Shown: positions 1 to 5,891, counted from the stretch's first letter. The stretch is DNA of 6,098 nt from Phycisphaerales bacterium (GCA_012031455.1 JAAUTM010000102.1:1-6098), one strand, 5' to 3'. The notes: generated by a model from the sequence alone, not told the origin. Numbers and translations are program-made.

Positions 1-2
1 CA

Positions 3-365
3 GCGATTGCACAAGCCATGTCACCCCTGATGCAAGCGCACGGGTTACTGCCGATGGCTGCATCTGCGGGCATGCCCATTGGTCGCCCACCAGTGGAAAT
101 TAAACTCAGCAAGTTGCAGCTCGCTCCCGGCTCCATATTGTCAATACCTCTGGCATTCGGGGACATGGACCTTTCCGCTTCGGGTACGGTGACGGAAGTG
201 CTGCCTGATGGACAGGTGCTGGCCTTTTGGTCACCCGATGTTCGGGGATGGGGCCACGGCTCTGCCCATGGCCAGCGGCTTTGTGCATTATGTAGTGCCC
301 TCGCATCTATCGAGCTTCAAACTGGCAGGCAGCGGGAATCTGGTCGGCTCCATCGTGCGGGATGA
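3..365 (+). pseudogene. SpoIVB-type S55 peptidase-family protein, first visible fragment (5' end outside window)
   Basis: The frame is open from the first bases, so the gene starts upstream and the ATG at 18 is probably internal. True coding runs to about 225 and reads a hydrophobic stretch, then LAPGSILSIPLAFGDMDLS, then GTVTEVLPDGQVLAF. The pattern of 'PGS..S.PL..GD...S..GTVT.V..G.VLAF' followed by GHP matches what I recall of the C-terminal half of planctomycete and deltaproteobacterial proteins annotated as SpoIVB peptidase S55 domain proteins. After the T run at 225-228 this frame loses sense (WSPDVRG) and stops at 363-365. The neighbouring +1 frame continues the family pattern, so one T appears to be extra. 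In B. subtilis SpoIVB the active serine lies in a GMSGSP-type motif. No such motif is visible here, so a catalytic serine, if present, would be upstream of the window. Confidence 0.6.
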
Positions 366-672
366 AAGCTCCGCAGTGCTGGGGCTGGGTGAAAAGCGAT
401 ATGCCACCGCACCGGTGGTGATCAGTGTACAGCATCCGGATCGTGCCAATCGCACCTATCGGTACCAGGTGGTCCAGCATCGCCAAATGACGCCCATGAT
501 CGCCGCCATCGTCACGGCCGAAAGCATGGTGGCAGAAGTCGGCCTGCCCGCTGAAAACACTCTGCATGTCAACGGATCCCTCACCTTCACCGGCGGACAT
601 AAACTTCAATTGAATTCAATAGCACCCGGCGCTCGCCCATGTCCCTGTTGTTTGAGTTGCTCATGCCCATGA
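208..672 (+). pseudogene. SpoIVB-type S55 peptidase-family protein, middle fragment
   Basis: Only about 226-608 of this open frame is likely to be coding; its first six codons (MDRCWP) are an out-of-frame shadow of the preceding fragment. From there it reads FGHPMFGDGATALPMASGFV, then VVPSHLSSFKLAGSGNLVGS and IVRDESSAVLGLGEKRYATA, ending near SLTFTGGHKLQ. The FGHPMF segment resembles the His-containing GH motif of S55 proteins, and the 'VVPS..SSFKL' and 'G.I..D....VLG' stretches are family-like. I infer a secreted or periplasmic protein, but the part that would carry a signal peptide is not in the window. Near 607-610 the sense moves to another frame, where KLQ continues as IEFNSTRRSP, which fits one missing A. 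The rest of this frame (SIAPGARPCPCC) is spurious and stops at 670-672. Confidence 0.65.
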
Positions 673-1259
673 TCATGCTGTCGGATAATCCGGTTTCAAT
701 CCCTGATGCTGGAAAACGCAGATGTGCAGGTGCCGGGGTCAAGCCGGGCATCGAGGTGCTGACACTGGTTCAGGCCCGGGTGGAACAAACCCAGCTCAAA
801 CCCGGTCAAACGGTGATCATTCAACTGGTACTGCAACCCTTTGGCAAACCCAGATTCACCCGTCGCGTGGAATTCCCGCTGCCAGCCAATCTGCCCGATG
901 GTAGTTATCAGCTCATGCTGGGCGATGCCAGCACTTATCATTCGCAGATGATGGACCTTCGTCCGCACCGATCCCAATTGCAACGCATCGAGGATGTGCT
1001 GCAATCGTTGCAGGAACTGGCAACATTACGGGATGATGCGTTGTATCTGTCCATGACAGTGCCCGGCGAAGGTTTGGCGGTTGGGCGCACCGAGTTGCCG
1101 CTCTTGCCCTCAAGTCGGCGGGCGATGCTCACTGCCCCCTCGGGCACCAGCGTCAGCCCCATGGGGTCATGGACCCAGAAAATCATACCGATGGAAGCAG
1201 TGGTTCAGGGTTCACTGATGCTTGCCATTCAGGTTAAAAAAGAAACGCCAGCCCGCTGA
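639..1259 (+). pseudogene. SpoIVB-type S55 peptidase-family protein, C-terminal fragment
   Basis: This frame carries the natural C-terminus of the S55-like protein. Coding probably enters it near 611, before the ATG at 639, which is then an internal Met. After LMPMIMLSDNP the sense appears to shift for about 43 bases: frame 1 from 694 reads FQSLMLENADVQV, which suits the family better than the in-frame SIPDAGKRRC. It then returns at about 738 as VKPGIEVLTLVQARVEQTQL, fitting an extra G at 692-693 and a missing G at 735-738. The remainder, including KPGQTVIIQLVLQPFG and FPLPANLPDGSYQLMLGDAS, resembles an Ig-like beta domain as in the C-termini of S55-family proteins. The stop codon is at 1257-1259, 86 bases before the next gene. 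If the shifts are sequencing errors, fragments 3-1259 form one intact C-terminal region of roughly 419 residues. Confidence 0.65.
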
Positions 1260-1329
1260 ATTGGACCGGTACCTCGTATGAAGTTGCCTGCAGCGATTAG
1301 TACTAAATCCAAAAAAAGTTTACTCCCAT

Positions 1330-1333
1330 AAGG
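1330..1333 (+). promoter_or_regulatory. Weak ribosome binding site for the propeller-protein gene
   Basis: AAGG lies 12 bases before the ATG at 1346. The spacing is slightly long, but this start gives a convincing signal peptide, so it is preferred. The 86-base gap upstream (1260-1345) also has an A7 run at 1311-1317. I see no clear terminator or sigma-70-like promoter in the gap. Confidence 0.4.
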
Positions 1334-1345
1334 ATTGCATAAGTT

Positions 1346-2572
1346 ATGAAGTCGCTACCGATTCATCAGATCACCGCAGGATTGTTGCTGGCAATTTGTG
1401 TGAGCCCTGTGTGCGCGGTCAAGCCCGGAAAATGGGTGAACAGTACCGAGGCGGATTTCGCACAGGGCAAGACCGAAGCAACCGTCATTACCAACCTCAA
1501 CCAGATCAAGCTGGCATCAGGTACCAGCAAACTGGGGGAACTGCCTGACCCGCTGACGATGGTGAACCGGGTGGTGAATCTGGGCGACAAAACCTTTCTG
1601 GCAGCCGGCCCTGAAGGTCAGGTATTGAAGCTGGCGGGGGAGAAATTTGAAACCCTGCTGAACCTGCCCGAGCATCAGATTTTTGCCATGACAGCTTTAG
1701 ACAAAGATAACCTGCTGGTAGCTGCCAGCGGGGAACCCAGCCGATTGCTTGCCCTTTCTTCAAGTGGTGAAAGCCGGACCTTGGTGGAGCTTGAAGGCAT
1801 TCGTTATCTGTGGGATGTGCTGGTAATCGATGGCAAGGTTTATCTGGCCACAGGCATCCAAGGCCGATTGCTTGAAATTACTCTCGCTGAACTTGAACCA
1901 GTCACTGCGGAAGCCTCTGCAGAAGAACCTCAAACCAAGCCTGCTATGGACAAGGCTGAATCAACAAGCAAGTCCACCACTGACGCTAAACCTCAATCAT
2001 CCCCCAACTCCGACAAATCCGAAATCCAAGATACAAAATCCGAAATTGCGACTTCGACAGAGCCTGCGCAAACCCAACCGGTGTACCCCAAGGGCGTGCG
2101 GGAAATTTTCCACGCCAAGCAAAACAACCTGCTTTGTCTGGGCAGCGATGGTCAGAAGCGTATGTACCTTGGCACGGATACCGATGGGCTAGTTTATCGA
2201 CTGACACCACCCAAACCACCTGCCACCGAGTTTGAAATATTTGTATTGCTAGATGCCCAGGAACCGGAAATCGGAGCCATTCTGGTGCAGGCTGATGGCA
2301 CGGTGTACGTCGGCACTGCGGATGCTAACCAGGCTCGGCCGGGACGGATGACTGATGCCACCACCATGCCCATGGGCCGACTGGAAGAGATGGAGGATCA
2401 AGATGCCCCCGCACAAGGCGATGCTCCTTCCGTTACGCCCAAGACTGCACCCAGATCCCCAAACCCCGGCCTCAATCATGAGACCGATCAATCAGCCAAG
2501 CCAAATGCTTCCGCACATGAATCAAAGCACGGCACAACACTCAAGTCGCACGCCCCCGGCTTCGACCCCTGA
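1346..2572 (+). CDS. Secreted beta-propeller protein, N-terminal fragment (frameshifted)
   Basis: The N-terminus has a Sec-type signal peptide: MKSLP, a hydrophobic core around residues 10-22, and a likely cleavage after PVCA (residue 24). Propeller-like strand pairs follow at about residues 83-97 (FLAAGPEGQVLKL), 122-137 (LLVAASGEPSRLLAL), 153-177 (VYLATGIQGRLLEI), 260-287 (MYLGTDTDGLVYRL) and 309-329 (TVYVGTADANQ). The repeated 'hydrophobic-G-T/A-...-G-h-h-h-x-h' pattern is typical of WD40-like or two-component-regulator-type propellers. Residues 182-246 are a hydrophilic Glu/Lys/Ser/Thr/Pro-rich linker. The final part, from about residue 330, is another disordered region that ends out of frame at the stop 2570-2572. 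The protein continues in the +1 frame (next entry). No catalytic motif is seen. It probably acts outside the cytoplasm as a structural, binding or sensing protein, and the ligand is unknown. Confidence 0.75.
   Translation: MKSLPIHQITAGLLLAICVSPVCAVKPGKWVNSTEADFAQGKTEATVITNLNQIKLASGTSKLGELPDPLTMVNRVVNLGDKTFLAAGPEGQVLKLAGEKFETLLNLPEHQIFAMTALDKDNLLVAASGEPSRLLALSSSGESRTLVELEGIRYLWDVLVIDGKVYLATGIQGRLLEITLAELEPVTAEASAEEPQTKPAMDKAESTSKSTTDAKPQSSPNSDKSEIQDTKSEIATSTEPAQTQPVYPKGVREIFHAKQNNLLCLGSDGQKRMYLGTDTDGLVYRLTPPKPPATEFEIFVLLDAQEPEIGAILVQADGTVYVGTADANQARPGRMTDATTMPMGRLEEMEDQDAPAQGDAPSVTPKTAPRSPNPGLNHETDQSAKPNASAHESKHGTTLKSHAPGFDP
2014..2048 (+). repeat. Heptanucleotide (7-base period) degenerate repeat inside the propeller gene
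   Basis: Five consecutive 7-mers share a pattern: caaatcc, gaaatcc, aagatac, aaaatcc, gaaattg. The third and last are degenerate. The repeat lies in the hydrophilic linker and encodes a KSEI..KSEI duplication. It resembles the AATCCNA-type heptamer repeats (STRR) known from cyanobacterial and some other environmental genomes. That comparison is from memory. Confidence 0.55.
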
Positions 2573-4244
2573 TGCCGACCCTTTGCGGGAAGTGATTCAG
2601 CAGCAACTGCAAAAGCCTCAACCTCGGCCCCAGCCCGATGGCGAACCTGATGCCCCCAAGGATGCGCCGCCCCCCGTTGGAGTTTTTATTCCTGCTGATG
2701 CTGATGGTATGGATACGCCCGGTGAAGCGGATGGCTTCAATGGATCTGACCAGCCCGATGGTCCGGGCATGATGCAGCGAGCCATGCGTGGCCAATTGAT
2801 GGCTGGCATGATGTCCGGCATGGAACCGGGGATGGGCGGTATGCATCAGGGCAATGCTGTGTACCGAATTGATCCGCACGGCTTTGTGACTGAGCTGTTC
2901 CGCGAAACAGCCATGATTCTCCAACTGGCCCAGCATCAGGGAAGCCTGCTGGTGACCACTGGCAACGAGGGCATGATCTTCCGTATCGATACCGATGCTC
3001 AGGAAACACTTCGCCTGGTGGATTTGGAACCCCAGCAGATTTCCGCGCTGGCGATGTCATCCACCGGTGAGTTTATTTTAGGGACCGCCAACCCCGCACA
3101 ATTGATTCGGCTGCATCATGGTTTTGCCGACAAGGGAAATTACATCAGCCCCAGCCTCGAAGCACAGCAGATCAGCCTATGGGGTAAGTTGCTGCTGCGA
3201 GCGCAGGTACCAGAGGGTACGAGCCTTGCGGTACAGACCCGCTCTGGCAATGTGCAGGACCCCGAACATGCCCCGTGGTCGGCCTGGTCGGAGCCGATGA
3301 AATGGGAGGCGATTGACCTTTCCGCCAAGGCTATTGATCGCAGTTTCACGGTCACCAGCCCCCCGGCTCGTTTCCTGCAATATCGCCTGAACTTCACCGG
3401 CACGCCGGAGCTTTCGCCTACGGCTTCACGGGTGGAGCTGGCCTACATCACACCCAATCAGAAACCGGTGATCGCAGCCTTGAGGGCGATCCATCCGCAC
3501 CTGCAGGATGAGGGAGGCATGATGCCGGGGCAGATGGGCGGAGGCTTGGGTGGTGGCCCCAGTGGTGGGGGGCCGGGGTCTATGGGGATGCCTCGTGGGA
3601 TGAACCCTGCCATGATGCGGGCCATGATGCAGCAGAGCCAGGGACCGATGGGCGGCCCCGGAGGAATGAATACCAGCGATATGCCGGAGGTCCCCGCGAC
3701 CCTGCCGGTGGAGTGGGATGCCAGTGATCCCAACGGCGATACCCTGCAATTCAAGCTGGAGTATCAGCCCATGGGCACAGGGACATGGATTTTGTTGGAA
3801 AAGCAACTGGCCGAGCCACGTTATGACTGGCCGATCAAGCGGATGCCCGATGGCTGGTACTTCGTGCGGATCACTGCCAGCGACCATCCCGACAATACCC
3901 CCGCCATGGCCATGACTGCCACCCGCATCAGCGATCCGATTCTGATTGACAACACGCCCCCGGAGTTCCGGGAGGTGCAAACACAACTGAGTGATGGCCA
4001 ATGGACGCTCACCGCTGAGGTGAGTGATGCCCTCTCGCCGATCCGGGAAGTGCGTTATACCCTCCATGGTATGAAGGATTGGCAAACGGTGTTGCCGGAT
4101 GACAAGATATACGATTCGACAAGCGAGCGAATTACGATTAAACTGACTGATCTTGGCTCAGGGCCTGCGCTAGTGACGTTGCGGGCCTTGGACAGCATGG
4201 GGCAGGCGCGTTTCCATGCTGTGATGCTCAATGTCAAACCCTGA
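2355..4244 (+). CDS. Secreted beta-propeller protein, C-terminal fragment with discoidin-like and Fn3-like domains (frameshifted)
   Basis: The frame is open from 2355, but coding sense probably begins only near the C run at 2553-2557. Upstream of it the other frame is used, so the first ~67 codons are a shadow. Numbered from 2355: a Pro/Asp-rich disordered stretch is followed by a Met/Gly-rich segment (136-166). Propeller strands follow: GNAVYRIDPHG (about 166), LLVTTGNEGMIFRID and FILGTANPAQLIRL. Residues about 262-372 resemble a discoidin (F5/8 type C)-like sandwich, with LAVQTRSGN, APWSAWSEP and PPARFLQYRLNF. A second Gly/Met-rich linker spans 387-438. Two Ig/Fn3-like beta domains end the protein: one with VEWDASDPNGDTLQFKLEY (from about 446), and one from DNTPPEF (about 532) to the end. 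With the frame restored the whole protein is about 966 residues. Such architecture is common in exported planctomycete proteins. It ends 21 bases before rpmH. Confidence 0.75.
   Translation: MPPPCPWADWKRWRIKMPPHKAMLLPLRPRLHPDPQTPASIMRPINQPSQMLPHMNQSTAQHSSRTPPASTPDADPLREVIQQQLQKPQPRPQPDGEPDAPKDAPPPVGVFIPADADGMDTPGEADGFNGSDQPDGPGMMQRAMRGQLMAGMMSGMEPGMGGMHQGNAVYRIDPHGFVTELFRETAMILQLAQHQGSLLVTTGNEGMIFRIDTDAQETLRLVDLEPQQISALAMSSTGEFILGTANPAQLIRLHHGFADKGNYISPSLEAQQISLWGKLLLRAQVPEGTSLAVQTRSGNVQDPEHAPWSAWSEPMKWEAIDLSAKAIDRSFTVTSPPARFLQYRLNFTGTPELSPTASRVELAYITPNQKPVIAALRAIHPHLQDEGGMMPGQMGGGLGGGPSGGGPGSMGMPRGMNPAMMRAMMQQSQGPMGGPGGMNTSDMPEVPATLPVEWDASDPNGDTLQFKLEYQPMGTGTWILLEKQLAEPRYDWPIKRMPDGWYFVRITASDHPDNTPAMAMTATRISDPILIDNTPPEFREVQTQLSDGQWTLTAEVSDALSPIREVRYTLHGMKDWQTVLPDDKIYDSTSERITIKLTDLGSGPALVTLRALDSMGQARFHAVMLNVKP
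2760..2852 (+). repeat. Met/Gly-rich low-complexity coding segment 1
   Basis: This encodes 31 residues, nine of them methionine, in MM and GM units (GPGMMQRAM, AGMMSGMEPGMGGM). It lies at the end of a disordered insertion directly before the propeller strand GNAVYRID. Confidence 0.7.
3513..3668 (+). repeat. Gly/Met-rich low-complexity coding segment 2
   Basis: This encodes 52 residues with 20 glycines and 12 methionines, including a poly-Gly-like stretch and NPAMMRAMM. It separates the discoidin-like domain from the Fn3-like domains and probably acts as a flexible linker. Methionine spacing of the MxxMM type could also bind soft metals such as Cu(I), but that is speculation. Confidence 0.7.
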
Positions 4245-4251
4245 TTCGGAC

Positions 4252-4256
4252 AAAGG
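4252..4256 (+). promoter_or_regulatory. Ribosome binding site for rpmH
   Basis: AAAGG sits nine bases before the ATG at 4266. It lies within the 21-base gap after the propeller gene, so rpmH can be translated from a shared message. I see no room for a separate promoter in the gap, though one could lie inside the upstream coding sequence. Confidence 0.45.
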
Positions 4257-4265
4257 TTCACGATC

Positions 4266-4415
4266 ATGACAACGCATTACGAAAAGAAAAAGAGTCTGAC
4301 CAAACGTGTTCGCAAATGGGGCTTCCGTGCCCGCATGAAGACCAGAGCTGGTCGCAATATGCTCAACCGCAAACGTAGAGTCGGTCGCAAATTGTCAGTC
4401 AGGCGATTCTTCTAA
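4266..4415 (+). CDS. rpmH: Large ribosomal subunit protein bL34
   Basis: The 49-residue, highly basic product matches bL34. Residues 18-45 (WGFRARMKTRAGRNMLNRKR, then RVGRKLSV) align with the E. coli core [22 protein letters not shown]..L. bL34 binds 23S rRNA as an early-assembling, mostly helical protein deep in the 50S subunit. The N-terminus (MTTHYEKKKSLTKRVRK) lacks the usual MKRTFQPS-type start and is a few residues longer. The C-terminus ends in VRRFF instead of the short tail of E. coli. In most bacteria rpmH is next to dnaA and rnpA. Here it follows a secreted-protein gene by 21 bases and is followed by a terminator, with no recognisable rnpA in the window. It may be co-transcribed with the upstream gene. 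Confidence 0.9.
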   Translation: MTTHYEKKKSLTKRVRKWGFRARMKTRAGRNMLNRKRRVGRKLSVRRFF

Positions 4416-4437
4416 TATCATTGATCCTCACCCATTC

Positions 4438-4468
4438 AAGCCCACGTTGAAACAGGCGTGGGTTTTTT
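4438..4468 (+). terminator. Rho-independent terminator after rpmH
   Basis: The arms CCCACG (4441-4446) and CGTGGG (4457-4462) pair perfectly around a 10-base loop. The stem can extend outward with one G-U and two A-U pairs, and T6 follows at 4463-4468. It lies 25 bases past the rpmH stop and should end the upstream transcript. It also argues against starting the next gene at the GTG at 4458, which lies inside the stem. Confidence 0.88.
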
Positions 4469-4523
4469 CATGCGCTACGATGTGTATCGAATATCAAACC
4501 ACCATGATTGCCAGGTATTCCCG

Positions 4524-4808
4524 ATGACCCAGATCATCATTGAGCAGGAAACCGAAGCCCACCAGGGCTGGATGTACCGGGTGCTGGTCACTGCGGAAGG
4601 AGTGGAATACCGGTATCAGGTGACACTTTCCTGGGCGGAGCATGACTTATGGAGCCATGGGCGTGTGCCACCCGAGCGCGTGGTCCGGGCAGCCATGCGG
4701 TTTCTGCTGGACCGTGAGCCAGCGGAAGCGATTTTGAAGAAATTTGATTGTGCGGTCATTCGCAGGTATTTCCCGGAAGTGGACCGCGAATTACCCCGGC
4801 TGATCTGA
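4524..4808 (+). CDS. Conserved-looking hypothetical protein, 94 aa
   Basis: The function is not recognised. The product begins MTQIIIEQETEAHQGWMYRV and continues with alternating hydrophobic residues that suggest a small beta sheet (VLVTAEGVEYRYQVTLSWAE). It then has HDLWSHGRVPPERVVRAAMRFL, probably helical, and ends with FDCAVIRRYFPEVDRELPRL. There is no signal peptide or membrane segment, so it is probably cytoplasmic. From memory, similar ~90-residue proteins occur as 'hypothetical protein' in planctomycetes and other bacteria. The open frame extends upstream to a GTG at 4458, but that start lies in the terminator stem. The ATG at 4524 is therefore chosen, with only a weak CAGG (4512-4515) before it. 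The gene stands between the rpmH terminator and the rsmJ-like gene 94 bases downstream. Confidence 0.7.
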   Translation: MTQIIIEQETEAHQGWMYRVLVTAEGVEYRYQVTLSWAEHDLWSHGRVPPERVVRAAMRFLLDREPAEAILKKFDCAVIRRYFPEVDRELPRLI

Positions 4809-4902
4809 CACTGTTCACAGCAACCTGTCACCTCGCTTCAGAACTATCCATGGAAGCTGGATATGACTTTGCCTGTCTGGGCGGCTTTCGTATGCTGTTG
4901 CC

Positions 4903-5607
4903 ATGGCCGGTGCTTCAACTCCATCCCCAGTGACAGGTCCACGCCTGCGTATCGCGGTGATGGCTGAGCCAGCCCACGATGTCGCCCTGCAAAAGGCAGC
5001 CGCACGTCTGGCGGTCGATCAGCACTGGCCCTTCATTGAACCCGGACAGGCTCCCGGTGAAATCTGTGATCTGCTTTTGTGCGTGACCCCCGACCGACTT
5101 GAATTGCGGGTGCTTCATGGGGATGCCAACCTCAGGCAGGGCAAGCCCGTGGCCATGAATTTGGACGACCTGGATACGACTTCGCCAGCGGGACGTTCCC
5201 TCCAGCAGCCACTCTACAAAGCCATGGGCATCAAAGCCCGCAAGGACCTGCCTTTCACGATTCTGGATGCCACCGGCGGATGGGGACAGGATGCCTGGAT
5301 GCTCGCATTTCAAGGCTGCCAGGTTTTGACGGTCGAACGCAACCGGGTCATGGCCACCTTGCTGCGCGATGCGGTGCTGCGGGCAGGCAGCCTTCACCCG
5401 GATGTGCTGATGCGTTTGCATGTATTGCAAACCGATGCCCGGCATCTATTACGACGACTGGCGCTGCTGCCAGCTCATGGTCAAGATGCTGGCACCGGCA
5501 AGGTGGATGAATTGCCTGCATCCTTGCCGGGCCTTTTTGAAGCCCGATGTGGTGTACCTGGACCCGATGTACCCCGACCACCCGCAGCGATCCACCGCTG
5601 CTCGTAA
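4903..5607 (+). CDS. rsmJ: RsmJ-like 16S rRNA methyltransferase, N-terminal fragment (frameshifted)
   Basis: E. coli RsmJ uses S-adenosylmethionine to make m2G1516 in 16S rRNA of the small subunit. This fragment aligns along the N-terminal half of that family. CVTPDRLELRVL (around residue 60) matches the E. coli LTPEHLELRK region, YKAMGIK (around 106-112) matches AKAVGIK, and ILDATGGWGQDAWMLAFQGC (about 120-139) is motif I, the SAM-binding loop (E. coli [20 protein letters not shown]). VERNRVMATLLRDAV follows, matching the ERNPVVAALL..GL region. The ATG at 4903 is the first available start in this frame, which opens at 4867, but no clear Shine-Dalgarno sequence precedes it. Sense is lost after about 5529 (EARCGVPGPDVPRPP) and the frame stops at 5605-5607. 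The catalytic DPMYP motif is in the +1 frame. RsmJ is best known from gammaproteobacteria, so the substrate here is inferred. Confidence 0.8.
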   Translation: MAGASTPSPVTGPRLRIAVMAEPAHDVALQKAAARLAVDQHWPFIEPGQAPGEICDLLLCVTPDRLELRVLHGDANLRQGKPVAMNLDDLDTTSPAGRSLQQPLYKAMGIKARKDLPFTILDATGGWGQDAWMLAFQGCQVLTVERNRVMATLLRDAVLRAGSLHPDVLMRLHVLQTDARHLLRRLALLPAHGQDAGTGKVDELPASLPGLFEARCGVPGPDVPRPPAAIHRCS

Positions 5608-5815
5608 GCCCATGGTGGTCTTGCGACACCTCGTTGGTGACGATGAAGATGCCAGCCAAGTGTTTCATTGGGCGTTGCGTCTGGCTCAAAAACGGGTGGT
5701 GGTCAAACGCCCCCTGCGCGCTCCTGAACTGGGCTTGCAATTATCACCACCGATTAAACCTGCCACGGCCATCCTGGGCAAGTCCCACCGTTTTGATGTG
5801 TATGTGGTGAAATAA
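5420..5815 (+). CDS. rsmJ: RsmJ-like 16S rRNA methyltransferase, C-terminal fragment (frameshifted)
   Basis: Only the part from about 5531 is likely to be coding; the beginning of this frame (MYCKPMPGIYYDDWRCC) is a shadow of the preceding fragment. From there it reads AFLKPDVVYLDPMYPDHPQR, which holds the DPMYP catalytic motif IV (E. coli VVYLDPMFPHKQKS). It then gives RKPMVVLRHLVGDDEDA (E. coli KKEMRVFQSLVGPDLDADG), LAQKRVVVKRP (LLATKRVVVKRP) and, at the end, GKSHRFDVY (KGHRFDIY). The family C-terminus is therefore complete, with the stop at 5813-5815. Removing one base from the GGG at 5529-5531 joins the fragments as ASLPAFLKPDVV and gives a protein of about 303 residues. That is longer than the roughly 250 of E. 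coli, mainly through extra N-terminal sequence and a longer loop before DPMYP. Confidence 0.8.
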   Translation: MYCKPMPGIYYDDWRCCQLMVKMLAPARWMNCLHPCRAFLKPDVVYLDPMYPDHPQRSTAARKPMVVLRHLVGDDEDASQVFHWALRLAQKRVVVKRPLRAPELGLQLSPPIKPATAILGKSHRFDVYVVK

Positions 5816-5891
5816 TCCTTAGGTTTGAACAGAGTGGCGTGTACAGGGTCATGTGTGTGCCACGGGTTCTGGCTTGATAGCATGATGCCGT

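Noticed and set aside
1284..1306. Possible sigma-70-like promoter (TTGCCT ... TACTAA) before the propeller gene
   Set aside because: The spacing of 11 bases is too short for -35/-10 boxes. No other convincing pair was seen.
2553..2557. Programmed ribosomal frameshift at the C5 run
   Set aside because: There is no recognised slippery heptamer, upstream Shine-Dalgarno-like stimulator or downstream structure, and similar breaks occur in two other genes in the window.
2541..2936. 131-codon open frame on the minus strand
   Set aside because: It is antisense to the disordered and Met-rich part of the propeller gene. Composition is a by-product of that low-complexity coding sequence.
3426..4085. 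219-codon open frame on the minus strand
   Set aside because: It lies opposite the propeller gene's well-supported domains, and its His/Gly/Pro-rich translation mirrors the Met/Gly-rich coding strand. No family pattern is recognisable.
4458..4523. Upstream extension of the 94-aa gene to a GTG at 4458
   Set aside because: The GTG lies in the right arm of the rpmH terminator stem. The extra 22 residues look unstructured and the ATG at 4524 starts the sensible sequence.
4915..5445. 176-codon open frame on the minus strand
   Set aside because: It is antisense to the RsmJ-like coding sequence, whose motifs are clear on the + strand. No motif of its own.
5834..5863. Possible terminator hairpin after the rsmJ-like gene
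   Set aside because: GTGGC/GCCAC ends pair, but much of the inner stem relies on G-U pairs and no T tract follows, so intrinsic termination is not supported.
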